64,000 nucleotides of DNA from Methylophilaceae bacterium. GTDB taxonomy: Bacteria > Pseudomonadota > Gammaproteobacteria > Burkholderiales > Methylophilaceae. A program made the translations under genes and the position numbers. The stretch's first letter is position 1. Every line of letters begins with the position of its first letter. The notes under the pieces were generated by a model. The model made no database searches. It was not told the origin of the DNA and worked only from the letters and a program-made list of their open reading frames with translations. Below are positions 56,130-64,000 of this stretch, piece after piece. The stretch covers positions 10,960 through 74,959 of the forward strand of contig CANCPF010000006.1 of the NCBI GenBank assembly GCA_947379975.1. Reading direction: 5' to 3'.

Positions 56130-58145
56130 ATGGCAACACGTAAAGACCTAGCCAACGCTATCCGTGCGTTATCAATGGATGCGGTACAAAAAGCAAATTC
56201 TGGCCACCCAGGTGCGCCTATGGGCATGGCGGAAATCGCTGAAGAGCTTTGGAACCATCATTTAAGCCATAATCCGAAAAATCCTGAGTGGGCAAACCGT
56301 GATCGTTTTGTTCTTTCTAATGGCCACGGCTCTATGTTGATCTATTCATTGCTACACCTTACAGGTTATGCATTGCCAATGGATGAGCTTAAAACATTCC
56401 GTCAGTTGCATTCAAAATGTGCTGGTCACCCTGAATATGGCTACGCACCTGGCGTTGAAACAACGACTGGTCCACTAGGCCAAGGTATTGCTAATGGCGT
56501 AGGTTTTGCCATGGCTGAAAAATTACTAGCTGACCAATTCAACAAGTCAGGCCATTTTGAGGGTTACAATCAACCTCTAGACTTGAATATTGTTGATCAC
56601 CACACGTACGTGTTCTTAGGTGATGGTTGCATGATGGAAGGCGTTTCACATGAAGCTTGTGCCTTAGCTGGTACTTGGGGCTTGGGTAAATTAACTGCAT
56701 TCTGGGATGACAACGGTATTTCTATCGATGGTCACATTGAAGGCTGGTACACCGACGATACTGCTAAACGTTTTGAATCATACGGCTGGCATGTTCAATC
56801 AGTAGATGGTCATGATGTTGCCGCTATTGGTGCTGCGATTGCTGCTGCTAAAAAAGTAACAGACAAACCATCATTAATTTGCTGTAAAACAGTCATTGGT
56901 ATGGGTTCACCAAACAAATCTGGTTCACATGATTGCCATGGTTCTGCATTAGGTTTAGAAGAAGTTGCTGCTACGCGCGCTAACATTGGCTGGCCGCATG
57001 AGCCATTCGTTATTCCTGCAGATGTTTATGCTGGCTGGGATGCAACGGCTAAAGGCGCTGCTGCTGAAGCGGCATGGAATGATAAGTTTGCAGCGTATGC
57101 TAAAGCTTTCCCGGCTGAAGCGGCAGAATTCAAACGTCGTACTTCAGGCGAATTGCCAGCTAACTGGAAAGAAGCTACTGATGCAATGATTGCAGCAACT
57201 AACGAAAAAGCTGAAACTGTTGCAACACGTAAAGCTTCACAAAATGTAATCGGTGCTTTAGCGCCATTATTGCCTGAGTTCTTGGGTGGTTCAGCTGACT
57301 TAACGGGTTCTAACTTAACTTCATGCGGTAGCTTTGTGCATGTTGATGCGAAAAAACCAGGTAACTACATTTCATACGGCGTACGCGAGTTCGGTATGTT
57401 TGCAATTATGAACGGTATGGCATTACACGGCGGTTTAGTTCCATTCGGCGGTACATTCCATATGTTCTCTGACTATGCAAAAAGCGCATTGCGTATGGCT
57501 GCATTAATGAAACAACGTACCATTGCTGTGTTAACACATGACTCTATCGGTCAAGGTGAAGATGGTCCTACGCATCAACCAATCGAAAATACTTCTGGTT
57601 TACGTTTGATTCCTAATATGGATGTATGGCGTCCAGGTAACTCAACTGAAACTGCAGTGGCTTGGGTTTCAGCTGTTGAGCGTAAAAATGGTCCATCTAG
57701 CTTGGTATTAAGCCGTCAAAACGTGCCTGGTATGAAGCATGAAGCTGCACAATTTGATTTAATGCGTAAAGGTGGTTATGTATTGTCAGATGTTGCTGGT
57801 AAAGCAGACGCTATTATTATTGCCAACGGTTCAGAACTTGAATTAGCGGTTAAAGCGGCAGCAGAATTGAATGCAGCAGGTACTAAAGTACGCGTAGTTT
57901 CTATGCCGTCAACTAATGTATTTGATCGTCAAGACAAAGCTTACAAAGACAGCGTATTAACTCCAGGCGTAGTGCGCGTGGCGGTTGAAGCTGGTGTAAC
58001 TGACTTCTGGCGTAAATATGTAGGTTTAGAAGGTGGTGTGGTTGGTATCGATACATTCGGTGAATCTGCACCAGGTAATGTGTTGTTGAAACACTTTGGC
58101 TTTACCGTTGAAAATGTAGTGGCTACGGTGAAATCAGTACTTTAA
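56130..58145 (+). CDS. tkt: Transketolase
   Basis: Transketolase moves two-carbon units between sugar phosphates with thiamine diphosphate, serving the pentose phosphate pathway and, in methylotrophs, regeneration of ribulose monophosphate. The 671-residue protein has the [11 protein letters not shown] motif near 24-34, the ThDP motif [13 protein letters not shown] near 166-178 and a TGPLGQG loop. Length is normal. GGGAGAAAG precedes the ATG. The last codons and stop are in an exact 18-base tandem duplication. It heads a tkt-gap-pgk-pyk series. Confidence 0.97.
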   Translation: MATRKDLANAIRALSMDAVQKANSGHPGAPMGMAEIAEELWNHHLSHNPKNPEWANRDRFVLSNGHGSMLIYSLLHLTGYALPMDELKTFRQLHSKCAGHPEYGYAPGVETTTGPLGQGIANGVGFAMAEKLLADQFNKSGHFEGYNQPLDLNIVDHHTYVFLGDGCMMEGVSHEACALAGTWGLGKLTAFWDDNGISIDGHIEGWYTDDTAKRFESYGWHVQSVDGHDVAAIGAAIAAAKKVTDKPSLICCKTVIGMGSPNKSGSHDCHGSALGLEEVAATRANIGWPHEPFVIPADVYAGWDATAKGAAAEAAWNDKFAAYAKAFPAEAAEFKRRTSGELPANWKEATDAMIAATNEKAETVATRKASQNVIGALAPLLPEFLGGSADLTGSNLTSCGSFVHVDAKKPGNYISYGVREFGMFAIMNGMALHGGLVPFGGTFHMFSDYAKSALRMAALMKQRTIAVLTHDSIGQGEDGPTHQPIENTSGLRLIPNMDVWRPGNSTETAVAWVSAVERKNGPSSLVLSRQNVPGMKHEAAQFDLMRKGGYVLSDVAGKADAIIIANGSELELAVKAAAELNAAGTKVRVVSMPSTNVFDRQDKAYKDSVLTPGVVRVAVEAGVTDFWRKYVGLEGGVVGIDTFGESAPGNVLLKHFGFTVENVVATVKSVL

Positions 58146-58168
58146 ATTTAATCAGTACTTTAAATTTA
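58133..58168 (+). repeat. 18-base tandem duplication across the tkt stop codon
   Basis: Units 58133-58150 and 58151-58168 are identical. The first contains the last codons (Ser-Val-Leu) and the TAA stop. The second repeats them in the same frame after the stop, so reading is not affected. Confidence 0.9.
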
Positions 58169-58198
58169 AGGTGCTGACATTCAACTAGATTGTTAGTT

Positions 58199-58235
58199 AA
58201 ATAAGGCACCTCCTAGTGGGGTGCCTTATTTCTTT
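58199..58235 (+). terminator. Intrinsic terminator after tkt
   Basis: A 12-base-pair stem (58199-58210 with 58220-58231) closes a nine-base loop and runs into a T-rich end. It probably ends tkt transcription, so gap-pgk start from their own promoter in 58236-58358. Confidence 0.85.
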
Positions 58236-58358
58236 ACGAAGTTGATTTTAAGTCGGTTTAGTAAGTTGTTTTAGTTAAGTTGTTTGATTTAACTGTTTTG
58301 ATTCAACACGTTTTGATTTAATTAAAATCGAACCAAATTTTAAAATTTAGGAATTATC

Positions 58359-59381
58359 ATGGCAATTCGAGTAGCAATTAATGGTTATGGTCGTATTGGC
58401 CGCATGGTTTTGCGTGCATTGTATGAGTCTGGACGCAAAGACATTGAGATTATTGCAATTAATAGTGCAGATGGCGATGCGGAAAGCAATGCACATTTAA
58501 CACGTTACGACAGTGCGCATGGTAAGTTTCCGTTTGAAGTAGGCGTAGATGGCGATGATATGATTATTCAGAGCCACAAAATTAAAACTTTCTCTACACG
58601 CAATCCTGCAGAATTGCCTTGGCGTGATTTAGCCATTGATATTGTTTTTGAATGTACCGGTGCCTTTAACAGCAAAGCAAAAGCACAAGTACATCTTGAT
58701 GCCGGCGCTAAAAAAGTGCTGTTATCTGCGCCTGGCGATAAAGATATCGATGCCACAGTGGTCTATGGCGTGAATCATCACGTGATTAAAGCAAGCCATA
58801 CCGTCGTTTCTAATGCGTCATGTACCACTAACGGCCTAGCGCCAATGATACAACCATTGCACGAAAAAATCGGCGTGGTAAATGGTTTGATGAATACTAT
58901 CCATTCCTACACCAATGACCAAGTGCTGACAGATTCACACCATTCAGATATGCGTCGTGCGCGCTCTGCAACCACCTCAATGATTCCAACTAAAACAGGT
59001 GCCGCCGCCGCTGTAGGTTTAGTCTTGCCTGAGCTCAATGGCAAATTGGATGGCTTTGCTATTCGCGTGCCAACCATTAATGTATCGTTGGTTGATTTAA
59101 CTTTTACCGCTGCACGTCCAACGACTAAAGAAGAAATTAATCACATCATGCATGAAGCCGCCAATACTGGCGCGCTAAAAGGTATTTTGTCTTATAACGA
59201 AGCGCCATTAGTTTCTGTTGATTACAACCACACTAGCTTCTCATCTAACTTTGACGCCACTTTAACTAAAGTGACCAAAGATGGCTTATTGGTAAAAGTC
59301 TGTGCTTGGTACGATAACGAGTGGGGTTTTAGCTGCCGCATGTTGGATAATGCTGCCGCAATGATGGCCGCTAAAGACTAA
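58359..59381 (+). CDS. gap: Glyceraldehyde-3-phosphate dehydrogenase, type I
   Basis: GAPDH interconverts glyceraldehyde 3-phosphate and 1,3-bisphosphoglycerate. The 340-residue protein has the Rossmann motif NGYGRIGRM near 8-16, the catalytic Cys155 in SNASCTTNG and a YDNEWGFS C-terminal motif. Three usually conserved positions differ: Ser36 replaces the Asp that in NAD-specific enzymes binds adenine ribose, Gly159 replaces the second Cys of CTTNC, and Ser-His stands where NAD-specific enzymes often have Leu-Pro before the DxRRAR motif. These hint at NADP use, by inference. AGGAAT precedes the ATG. It is 43 bases before pgk. Confidence 0.95.
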   Translation: MAIRVAINGYGRIGRMVLRALYESGRKDIEIIAINSADGDAESNAHLTRYDSAHGKFPFEVGVDGDDMIIQSHKIKTFSTRNPAELPWRDLAIDIVFECTGAFNSKAKAQVHLDAGAKKVLLSAPGDKDIDATVVYGVNHHVIKASHTVVSNASCTTNGLAPMIQPLHEKIGVVNGLMNTIHSYTNDQVLTDSHHSDMRRARSATTSMIPTKTGAAAAVGLVLPELNGKLDGFAIRVPTINVSLVDLTFTAARPTTKEEINHIMHEAANTGALKGILSYNEAPLVSVDYNHTSFSSNFDATLTKVTKDGLLVKVCAWYDNEWGFSCRMLDNAAAMMAAKD

Positions 59382-59424
59382 AAATACTCTAGCCACTCAC
59401 CTTTATTATCGGGAAGCCTAAGTG

Positions 59425-60606
59425 ATGAACGTAATTAAAATGACGGATTTAGATTTAAGCGGTAAGCGCGTACTGATTCGTGCTGATCTTAATGTGCCTG
59501 TGACTGACGGAAAAGTCACCTCAGATGCACGTATTACCGCGTCTATGGCAACCATCACTTTTGCATTGAAGGCCGGTGCTAGTGTCATGGTGACTTCGCA
59601 TTTAGGCCGTCCTGAAGAAGGCATTTATTCTGAAGAAAATTCACTTAAGCCTGTGGTTGATGTTATCTCAGCAAAACTTAACCGCAAAGTTCGCCTGATC
59701 AAAGATTGGGTTGATGGTGGTTTTGATCTGGCAGCAGGTGAGCTAGTGGTGCTGGAAAACTGTCGATTTAACAAAGGCGAAAAAAAGAACAGCGATGAAT
59801 TAGCACAAAAATATGCAAAGTTATGCGATATATTTGTCATGGATGCTTTTGGCACTGCGCACCGCGCTGAAGCCTCAACTCATGGTGTGGCTAAGTTTGC
59901 ACCGGTTGCGGCTGCCGGCATTCTGCTAGTGAATGAACTTGAGGCCCTAACCAAGGCTTTGCTAAATCCAGCGCGTCCAATGGTGGCGATTGTTGGTGGC
60001 AGTAAAGTGTCTACTAAACTTACAGTGCTAGAAAGCTTATCCAATAAAGTCGATCAGATGGTCGTTGGCGGCGGTATTGCGAATACATTTTTAAAAGCGG
60101 CTGGTTTTGAGGTTGGCAAGTCACTATGTGAAGATGATTTAGTACCAGTTGCACGCACCTTAATGGACAAAATGACCCAAAGAGGCGCAGCCGTGCCAAT
60201 TGCAGTTGATGTTGTTTGCGCTAAAAAGTTTGATGCCAATGAAGTTGCCGTTAAGAAAGATGTTGCTTCCGTGGCCGCTGACGATATGATTTTTGATATT
60301 GGCGCGAAATCTGCTAATGAAATAGTAGAGATCATTAAAAATGCCGGTACGGTAGTATGGAACGGCCCAGTCGGTGTATTTGAATTTGACCAGTTTGGTG
60401 AAGGCACAAAAACCATTGCTCAAGCTATCGCTAATACAAAAGCATTTACATTAGCTGGTGGTGGCGACACCATCGCCGCTATCCAAAAATATGGTATTGA
60501 AGATAAAATTGATTATATTTCTACCGCAGGTGGAGCATTTTTAGAGTTTCTAGAAGGTAAGAAACTGCCAGCAGTTGAAATATTAGAATTACGCGCTAAG
60601 GCTTAG
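59425..60606 (+). CDS. pgk: Phosphoglycerate kinase
   Basis: Pgk interconverts 1,3-bisphosphoglycerate and 3-phosphoglycerate with ATP. The 393-residue protein has the RADLNVPV motif near 19-26, SHLGRP near 55-60, [17 protein letters not shown] near 191-199 and the C-terminal GGGDT ATP-binding motif. The ATG at 59425 is preferred to the adjacent GTG at 59422. It follows gap closely and is probably cotranscribed with it. It is followed by a good terminator. Confidence 0.97.
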   Translation: MNVIKMTDLDLSGKRVLIRADLNVPVTDGKVTSDARITASMATITFALKAGASVMVTSHLGRPEEGIYSEENSLKPVVDVISAKLNRKVRLIKDWVDGGFDLAAGELVVLENCRFNKGEKKNSDELAQKYAKLCDIFVMDAFGTAHRAEASTHGVAKFAPVAAAGILLVNELEALTKALLNPARPMVAIVGGSKVSTKLTVLESLSNKVDQMVVGGGIANTFLKAAGFEVGKSLCEDDLVPVARTLMDKMTQRGAAVPIAVDVVCAKKFDANEVAVKKDVASVAADDMIFDIGAKSANEIVEIIKNAGTVVWNGPVGVFEFDQFGEGTKTIAQAIANTKAFTLAGGGDTIAAIQKYGIEDKIDYISTAGGAFLEFLEGKKLPAVEILELRAKA

Positions 60607-60627
60607 TAGCCAAGCTAAGGTGTTATT

Positions 60628-60655
60628 AAAATGGGGCTATAAAGCCCCATTTTTA
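60628..60655 (+). terminator. Intrinsic terminator after pgk
   Basis: An 11-base-pair stem (60628-60638 with 60643-60653) with a four-base loop and a run of T. Canonical form, 22 bases after the pgk stop. Confidence 0.88.
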
Positions 60656-60700
60656 TTTGTGTGGGATGCGTATCAATAAGATCGTAAAAAAGGGTGTAAA

Positions 60701-62137
60701 TTGACATTACGTAAAACAAAAATTGTTGCAACATTAGGTCCTTCGTCAACTAGCGAAGAGATGCTGGCGCGCATGATTACTGCGGGCGTGAATGTTGTGC
60801 GTTTGAATTTTTCACACGGTAGCGCAGAAGATCACATTAAACGCGCAGAGATCGTGCGTGCTATTGCGGCTAAGTTAAATCGGCCGATTGGTGTGTTATG
60901 TGATTTGCAAGGCCCTAAAATTCGTATTGGCCGATTCGAGCTTGGAAAAATCAGCTTGAAAATGGGCGATTTATTTATTCTTGATGCCGATTGTGAATTG
61001 GGTAATCAAGATCATGTAGGTTTAGATTACAAAACCCTGCCACAAGAGGTTAAAGAAGGCGTTATCTTATTGTTAGATGATGGCCGTATCAGCCTGCTGG
61101 TCGATCGAGTGAAAGGTAATCAGATTCACTGCGTGGTATTAAGCGGTGGCGTGCTGAGTAATAATAAAGGGATTAATCGCCAAGGCGGCGGTTTATCTGC
61201 TGATGCGCTGACCAAAAAAGACCGTGAAGACATTAAAACCGCAGTGGCTTTAGAGGCGGATTATATAGCGATTTCTTTTCCAAAATCGGCGGCAGATGTC
61301 GAACTTGCGCGGACTTTGGTTAAAAAGGCTGGCGGCACAGCCAGTATCATTGCAAAAATTGAACGTGCCGAAGCTATTGAAAACTTAGAAGCGATTATTG
61401 AGGCCTCTGACGCCATTATGGTAGCGCGTGGCGACTTGGGTGTAGAAGTGGGCGATGCCGCAGTGCCAGGTTTGCAAAAGCGTATGATACGCATGGCGCG
61501 CGCGCAAAATAAATTAGTCATTACCGCCACACAAATGATGGAATCGATGATTAGCAGCCCAATTCCAACCCGTGCAGAAGTGTCAGATGTTGCCAATGCG
61601 GTGTTGGATGGTACTGATGCGGTGATGTTGTCAGCTGAAACTGCGGCTGGGCAATATCCATTAGAAACGGTACAAGCGGTACACCGCGTGGTGATGGAGG
61701 CGGAAAAAGAATATCTCGGCGAATATCACGCGCAAAAAGTAGATCAAGTATTTGTGCGAACGGATGAAACCATTGCCGCTGCGGCTATTTATACGGCTAA
61801 ACATTTCAAAGTAAAAGCCATTGCCGCGCTAACGCAGTCAGGAAATGCCGCACAATGGCTGTCGCGTGCAGATGCTGAAGTGCCGATTTATGCGCTCTCA
61901 CCGGATAAATATGCACGTAGAAAACTGACTTTGCATCGCGGTGTTTATCCTTATCCGATTAGCCAAGACAATAAAAATAGAGATGAAGTACTGCAAGAAA
62001 TGGAGCAGGTCTTGTTGCAACAAAGAGTCGTCAGCACTGGTGATTTAGTTTTGCTGACGTTTGGTGAGCCTATAGGCAGTCCGGGCGGCACCAATACACT
62101 GAAAATTGTTAAGATAGGCCTCATTAAACAGGGCTAG
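60701..62137 (+). CDS. pyk: Pyruvate kinase
   Basis: Pyruvate kinase makes pyruvate and ATP from phosphoenolpyruvate. The 478-residue protein begins TLRKTKIVATLGPSS, has NFSHG near 37-41, LCDLQGPKIR near 66-75, the MVARGDLGVE active-site motif near 240-249 and ITATQMMESM near 275-284. It is the type II (PykA-like) form by length. A TTG start at 60701 was chosen because AAAGGG ends 7 bases before it and no ATG precedes the motif. It lies after a terminator, so has its own promoter. Confidence 0.96.
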   Translation: MTLRKTKIVATLGPSSTSEEMLARMITAGVNVVRLNFSHGSAEDHIKRAEIVRAIAAKLNRPIGVLCDLQGPKIRIGRFELGKISLKMGDLFILDADCELGNQDHVGLDYKTLPQEVKEGVILLLDDGRISLLVDRVKGNQIHCVVLSGGVLSNNKGINRQGGGLSADALTKKDREDIKTAVALEADYIAISFPKSAADVELARTLVKKAGGTASIIAKIERAEAIENLEAIIEASDAIMVARGDLGVEVGDAAVPGLQKRMIRMARAQNKLVITATQMMESMISSPIPTRAEVSDVANAVLDGTDAVMLSAETAAGQYPLETVQAVHRVVMEAEKEYLGEYHAQKVDQVFVRTDETIAAAAIYTAKHFKVKAIAALTQSGNAAQWLSRADAEVPIYALSPDKYARRKLTLHRGVYPYPISQDNKNRDEVLQEMEQVLLQQRVVSTGDLVLLTFGEPIGSPGGTNTLKIVKIGLIKQG

Positions 62138-62244
62138 CTAGTATGAATAATGCGTGCGCATGACGTTAAAAATGGCTAATTTCTAAGCAGCCATTTATAA
62201 TGAAGCTCTTGTATTTTATTCAGCCAACACTTAAGTCACTTTCT

Positions 62245-63168
62245 ATGACCACCGCCATGAACACACCTCTATTAGAAACCAGCATTCAAAGTTTAAAACG
62301 TATCCATCAAGGTAAAGTCCGTGACATTTACGATATTGATGCCGACACTATGCTGTTAGTGAGCACTGATAGATTGTCTGCATTTGACGTGATATTGCCA
62401 ACTGGCATTGCCAATAAAGGTGCGATGCTGACGCAAATGGCTAATTTTTGGTTTGAAAAACTTAAAGATGTGGTGCCGAATCATCTCACTGGCATAGACC
62501 CCAATAGCGTAGTGACCAATCCTGAAGAGCAAGCGCAATTAGGCCTTGGCAATTTAAGCCGTGCTGTGGTGGTTAAGAAACTAAAAGCCTTGCCGGTTGA
62601 GGCGATAGTGCGCGGTTATTTAGTCGGTAGTGGCTGGAAAGAATATAAAGCCAAAGGGACGGTCTGCGGTATTCAATTGCCTGTAGGCTTGCAAGAAGCT
62701 TCAAAATTGCCAACGCCTATTTTTACGCCATCAAGCAAAGCCGCGGTGGGTGAGCATGATGAAAACATCAGCTTGCAACAATGTGCAGATTTAATCGGCA
62801 GTGAGATGGCTGAGCAAGTGGCAAAAGTGGCCATTGCCTTATACAAACAAGCGGCTGAATATGCCATTACGCGCGGCATTATTATTGCAGATACTAAATT
62901 TGAATTTGGCTTAGATAACCATGGCGTGTTACATGTGATGGATGAAGTGTTAACACCCGACTCTTCACGTTTTTGGCCAGCGGATAGTTATGCTGTTGGT
63001 AGCAATCCACCAAGTTACGATAAGCAGTTTGTGCGTGATTGGCTAGAAAGCACAGGCTGGAATAAAACTGCGCCAGCCCCAGCTTTACCAGCGGAAGTTG
63101 CACAAAAAACCAGTGAGAAATATATGGAAGCGTTTGAGCGTTTGACCGGTCACCCGCTTGTTGCTTAA
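62245..63168 (+). CDS. purC: Phosphoribosylaminoimidazole-succinocarboxamide synthase
   Basis: PurC joins aspartate to CAIR in purine synthesis. Of about 307 residues, the N-terminal HQGKVRDIYDID motif, DRLSAFDVILP, the VRGYLVGSGWKEY motif and IIIADTKFEFGLD are diagnostic, and DEVLTPDSSRFWP follows. Starts at 62245 or 62257 fit the family; the upstream ATG at 62200 adds 15 unusual residues and seems unlikely. purC after pyk matches betaproteobacterial order, except that an aldolase gene usually found between them is missing. Confidence 0.95.
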   Translation: MTTAMNTPLLETSIQSLKRIHQGKVRDIYDIDADTMLLVSTDRLSAFDVILPTGIANKGAMLTQMANFWFEKLKDVVPNHLTGIDPNSVVTNPEEQAQLGLGNLSRAVVVKKLKALPVEAIVRGYLVGSGWKEYKAKGTVCGIQLPVGLQEASKLPTPIFTPSSKAAVGEHDENISLQQCADLIGSEMAEQVAKVAIALYKQAAEYAITRGIIIADTKFEFGLDNHGVLHVMDEVLTPDSSRFWPADSYAVGSNPPSYDKQFVRDWLESTGWNKTAPAPALPAEVAQKTSEKYMEAFERLTGHPLVA

Positions 63169-63200
63169 GTTGCTAGCTTAAATTTTGTTAGGTCTAGCGT

Positions 63201-63509
63201 ATTAAACGCCTCATTGAAAAATTAAAGTCGTTCACCAAACATCTCAAACAAGAGTTTGAGATGTATCGTTTGGTTCTTAAGCATCCGAAAACGCCATGGC
63301 TGGCGAAAGCTTTTTTAGGTTTGGCCATAGGCTATTTGCTACTGCCTTTTGATTTGATTCCCGATTTTATCCCTGTGCTGGGCCAGTTGGACGATGTGCT
63401 TATCATCCCATTTTTAGTCTATATCGCCTTGTTGTTTATTCCAAAAGACGTCATGCAAAGTTGTCGAGAAGCAAGTTGTCGCGAACAAGTGCGAGCAAAC
63501 TTGCTATAA
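63201..63509 (+). CDS. DUF1232 (YkvA-like) membrane protein with probable ATT start
   Basis: The core has a TPWLAKAFLGLAIGYLLLPFDLIPDFIPVLGQLDD motif, split over two TM helices, typical of DUF1232 proteins of unknown function. The first ATG is at 63261, but the reading frame continues 20 codons upstream to ATT at 63201 with a homologous-looking basic amphipathic lead (IKRLIEKLKSFTKHLKQEF). TAGG sits 8 bases before that ATT and a stop is just upstream. I therefore prefer the ATT start (102 residues); the ATG form has 82 residues. The C-terminus has a repeated CREASCREQ stretch. Confidence 0.75.
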   Translation: MKRLIEKLKSFTKHLKQEFEMYRLVLKHPKTPWLAKAFLGLAIGYLLLPFDLIPDFIPVLGQLDDVLIIPFLVYIALLFIPKDVMQSCREASCREQVRANLL

Positions 63510-63554
63510 TCGTGGCTCAAAATTAACCATATTTTTATTATTTAGGAATTAGTA

Positions 63555-64000
63555 ATGTCATTAAACCAAGTGCCAACCGGTAAAGATGTGCCAAATGACT
63601 TTAACGTCATCATTGAAATCCCGATGCAAGGTGATCCCGTAAAGTATGAAGTAGACAAAGAAAGCGGTGCCATTTTTGTCGACCGTTTTATGGGTACAGC
63701 GATGCAATATCCAACTAATTACGGTTATGTGCCACATACTTTAGCTGATGATGGAGACCCGGTTGACGTACTTGTAATGACGCCGGTGCCGCTGATTCCT
63801 GGTGTGGTCGTGCGTTGCCGTCCATTAGGTGTGTTGATGATGGAAGATGAAGCGGGTATGGATGCTAAAGTGTTAGCAGTGCCGGTAGAGAAAGTTTGTG
63901 GTTTATACGGCCATTTAAAATCGCACAAAGATGTTTCAGAGTGGCGTCTAAATATGATTGCCCATTTCTTTGAGCATTACAAAGATTTGGACAAAGGCAA
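63555..64000 (+). CDS. ppa: Inorganic pyrophosphatase, family I (partial, C-terminus outside window)
   Basis: Ppa hydrolyses pyrophosphate made in biosynthesis. About 148 residues are visible from ATG 63555, with TAGGAATT 6 bases before. The family I motifs are seen: [18 protein letters not shown] near 21-38, [23 protein letters not shown] near 52-74 with the metal-binding Asp residues, and [13 protein letters not shown] near 98. The usual length is 175-180, so about 30 residues lie beyond the window. Confidence 0.95.
   Translation, partial: MSLNQVPTGKDVPNDFNVIIEIPMQGDPVKYEVDKESGAIFVDRFMGTAMQYPTNYGYVPHTLADDGDPVDVLVMTPVPLIPGVVVRCRPLGVLMMEDEAGMDAKVLAVPVEKVCGLYGHLKSHKDVSEWRLNMIAHFFEHYKDLDKG

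Overview
The window reads as chromosomal core sequence from an AT-leaning betaproteobacterium, most likely a methylotroph of the Methylophilaceae (Methylotenera/Methylophilus type). The evidence is a soluble NAD-linked molybdenum formate dehydrogenase operon of fdsGBACD type, betaproteobacterial gene orders (tkt-gap-pgk-pyk-purC, argB-HAD phosphatase-slmA, mraZ to lpxC) and betaproteobacterial-type proteins (DUF3579, DUF2788, thioredoxin-like proteins). The family assignment is inference; the gene content is read from the sequence. No tRNA, rRNA, CRISPR array, prophage or intact insertion sequence was seen.

Layout. (1) 1-9.5 kb is a molybdenum block: moeA (cut by the window start), mobB, mobA and moaA on the minus strand, divergent from fdsG-fdsB-fdsA-fdhD-fdsD. 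One side makes the cofactor, the other uses it to oxidise formate to CO2 with NAD+. (2) 9.5-20 kb is mixed housekeeping: an ArnT-like membrane glycosyltransferase, a decayed chemoreceptor tail, an EAL protein, rpmE type B, rho, trxA, a TlpA-like protein, DUF3579, a dolP-like BON lipoprotein, yraN, rsmI and pyrC. A gene-free stretch follows, holding a dispersed hairpin-rich repeat, the RNase P RNA gene and a 36-base palindrome.

(3) 20.8-40 kb is a complete division and cell-wall (dcw) cluster: mraZ, rsmH, ftsL, ftsI, murE, murF, mraY, murD, ftsW, murG, murC, murB, ddlB, ftsQ, ftsA, ftsZ, lpxC. Most junctions overlap by 1-11 bases. A consensus-like sigma-70 promoter sits before mraZ, with four GTGG repeats at exact 10-base spacing that look like the MraZ autoregulatory operator. 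(4) 40-46.5 kb carries slt, an NDUFA9-like epimerase, cca and relA on the plus strand. (5) 46.6-50.8 kb is a minus-strand run: argA, argB, a HAD nucleotidase, slmA and a DUF2788 membrane protein. The argA product is unusual: a Cro/C1-type helix-turn-helix is fused in front of a complete N-acetylglutamate synthase, and two AT-rich inverted repeats lie just upstream.

(6) 51-56 kb holds a SOUL haem-binding protein, rsmE, a peroxiredoxin-like thioredoxin-fold protein, a Gfo/Idh/MocA oxidoreductase and an exported LigE-type ATP-dependent DNA ligase. (7) 56-64 kb is central carbon metabolism: tkt, gap, pgk, pyk, then purC, a DUF1232 protein and ppa (cut by the window end). No fructose-bisphosphate aldolase gene lies between pyk and purC, where related bacteria often have one.

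Most promising for follow-up are the HTH-ArgA fusion with its paired inverted repeats, a GAPDH with unusual coenzyme-site residues, the palindrome after rnpB, and a DUF1232 gene whose conserved N-terminus needs a non-standard ATT start.
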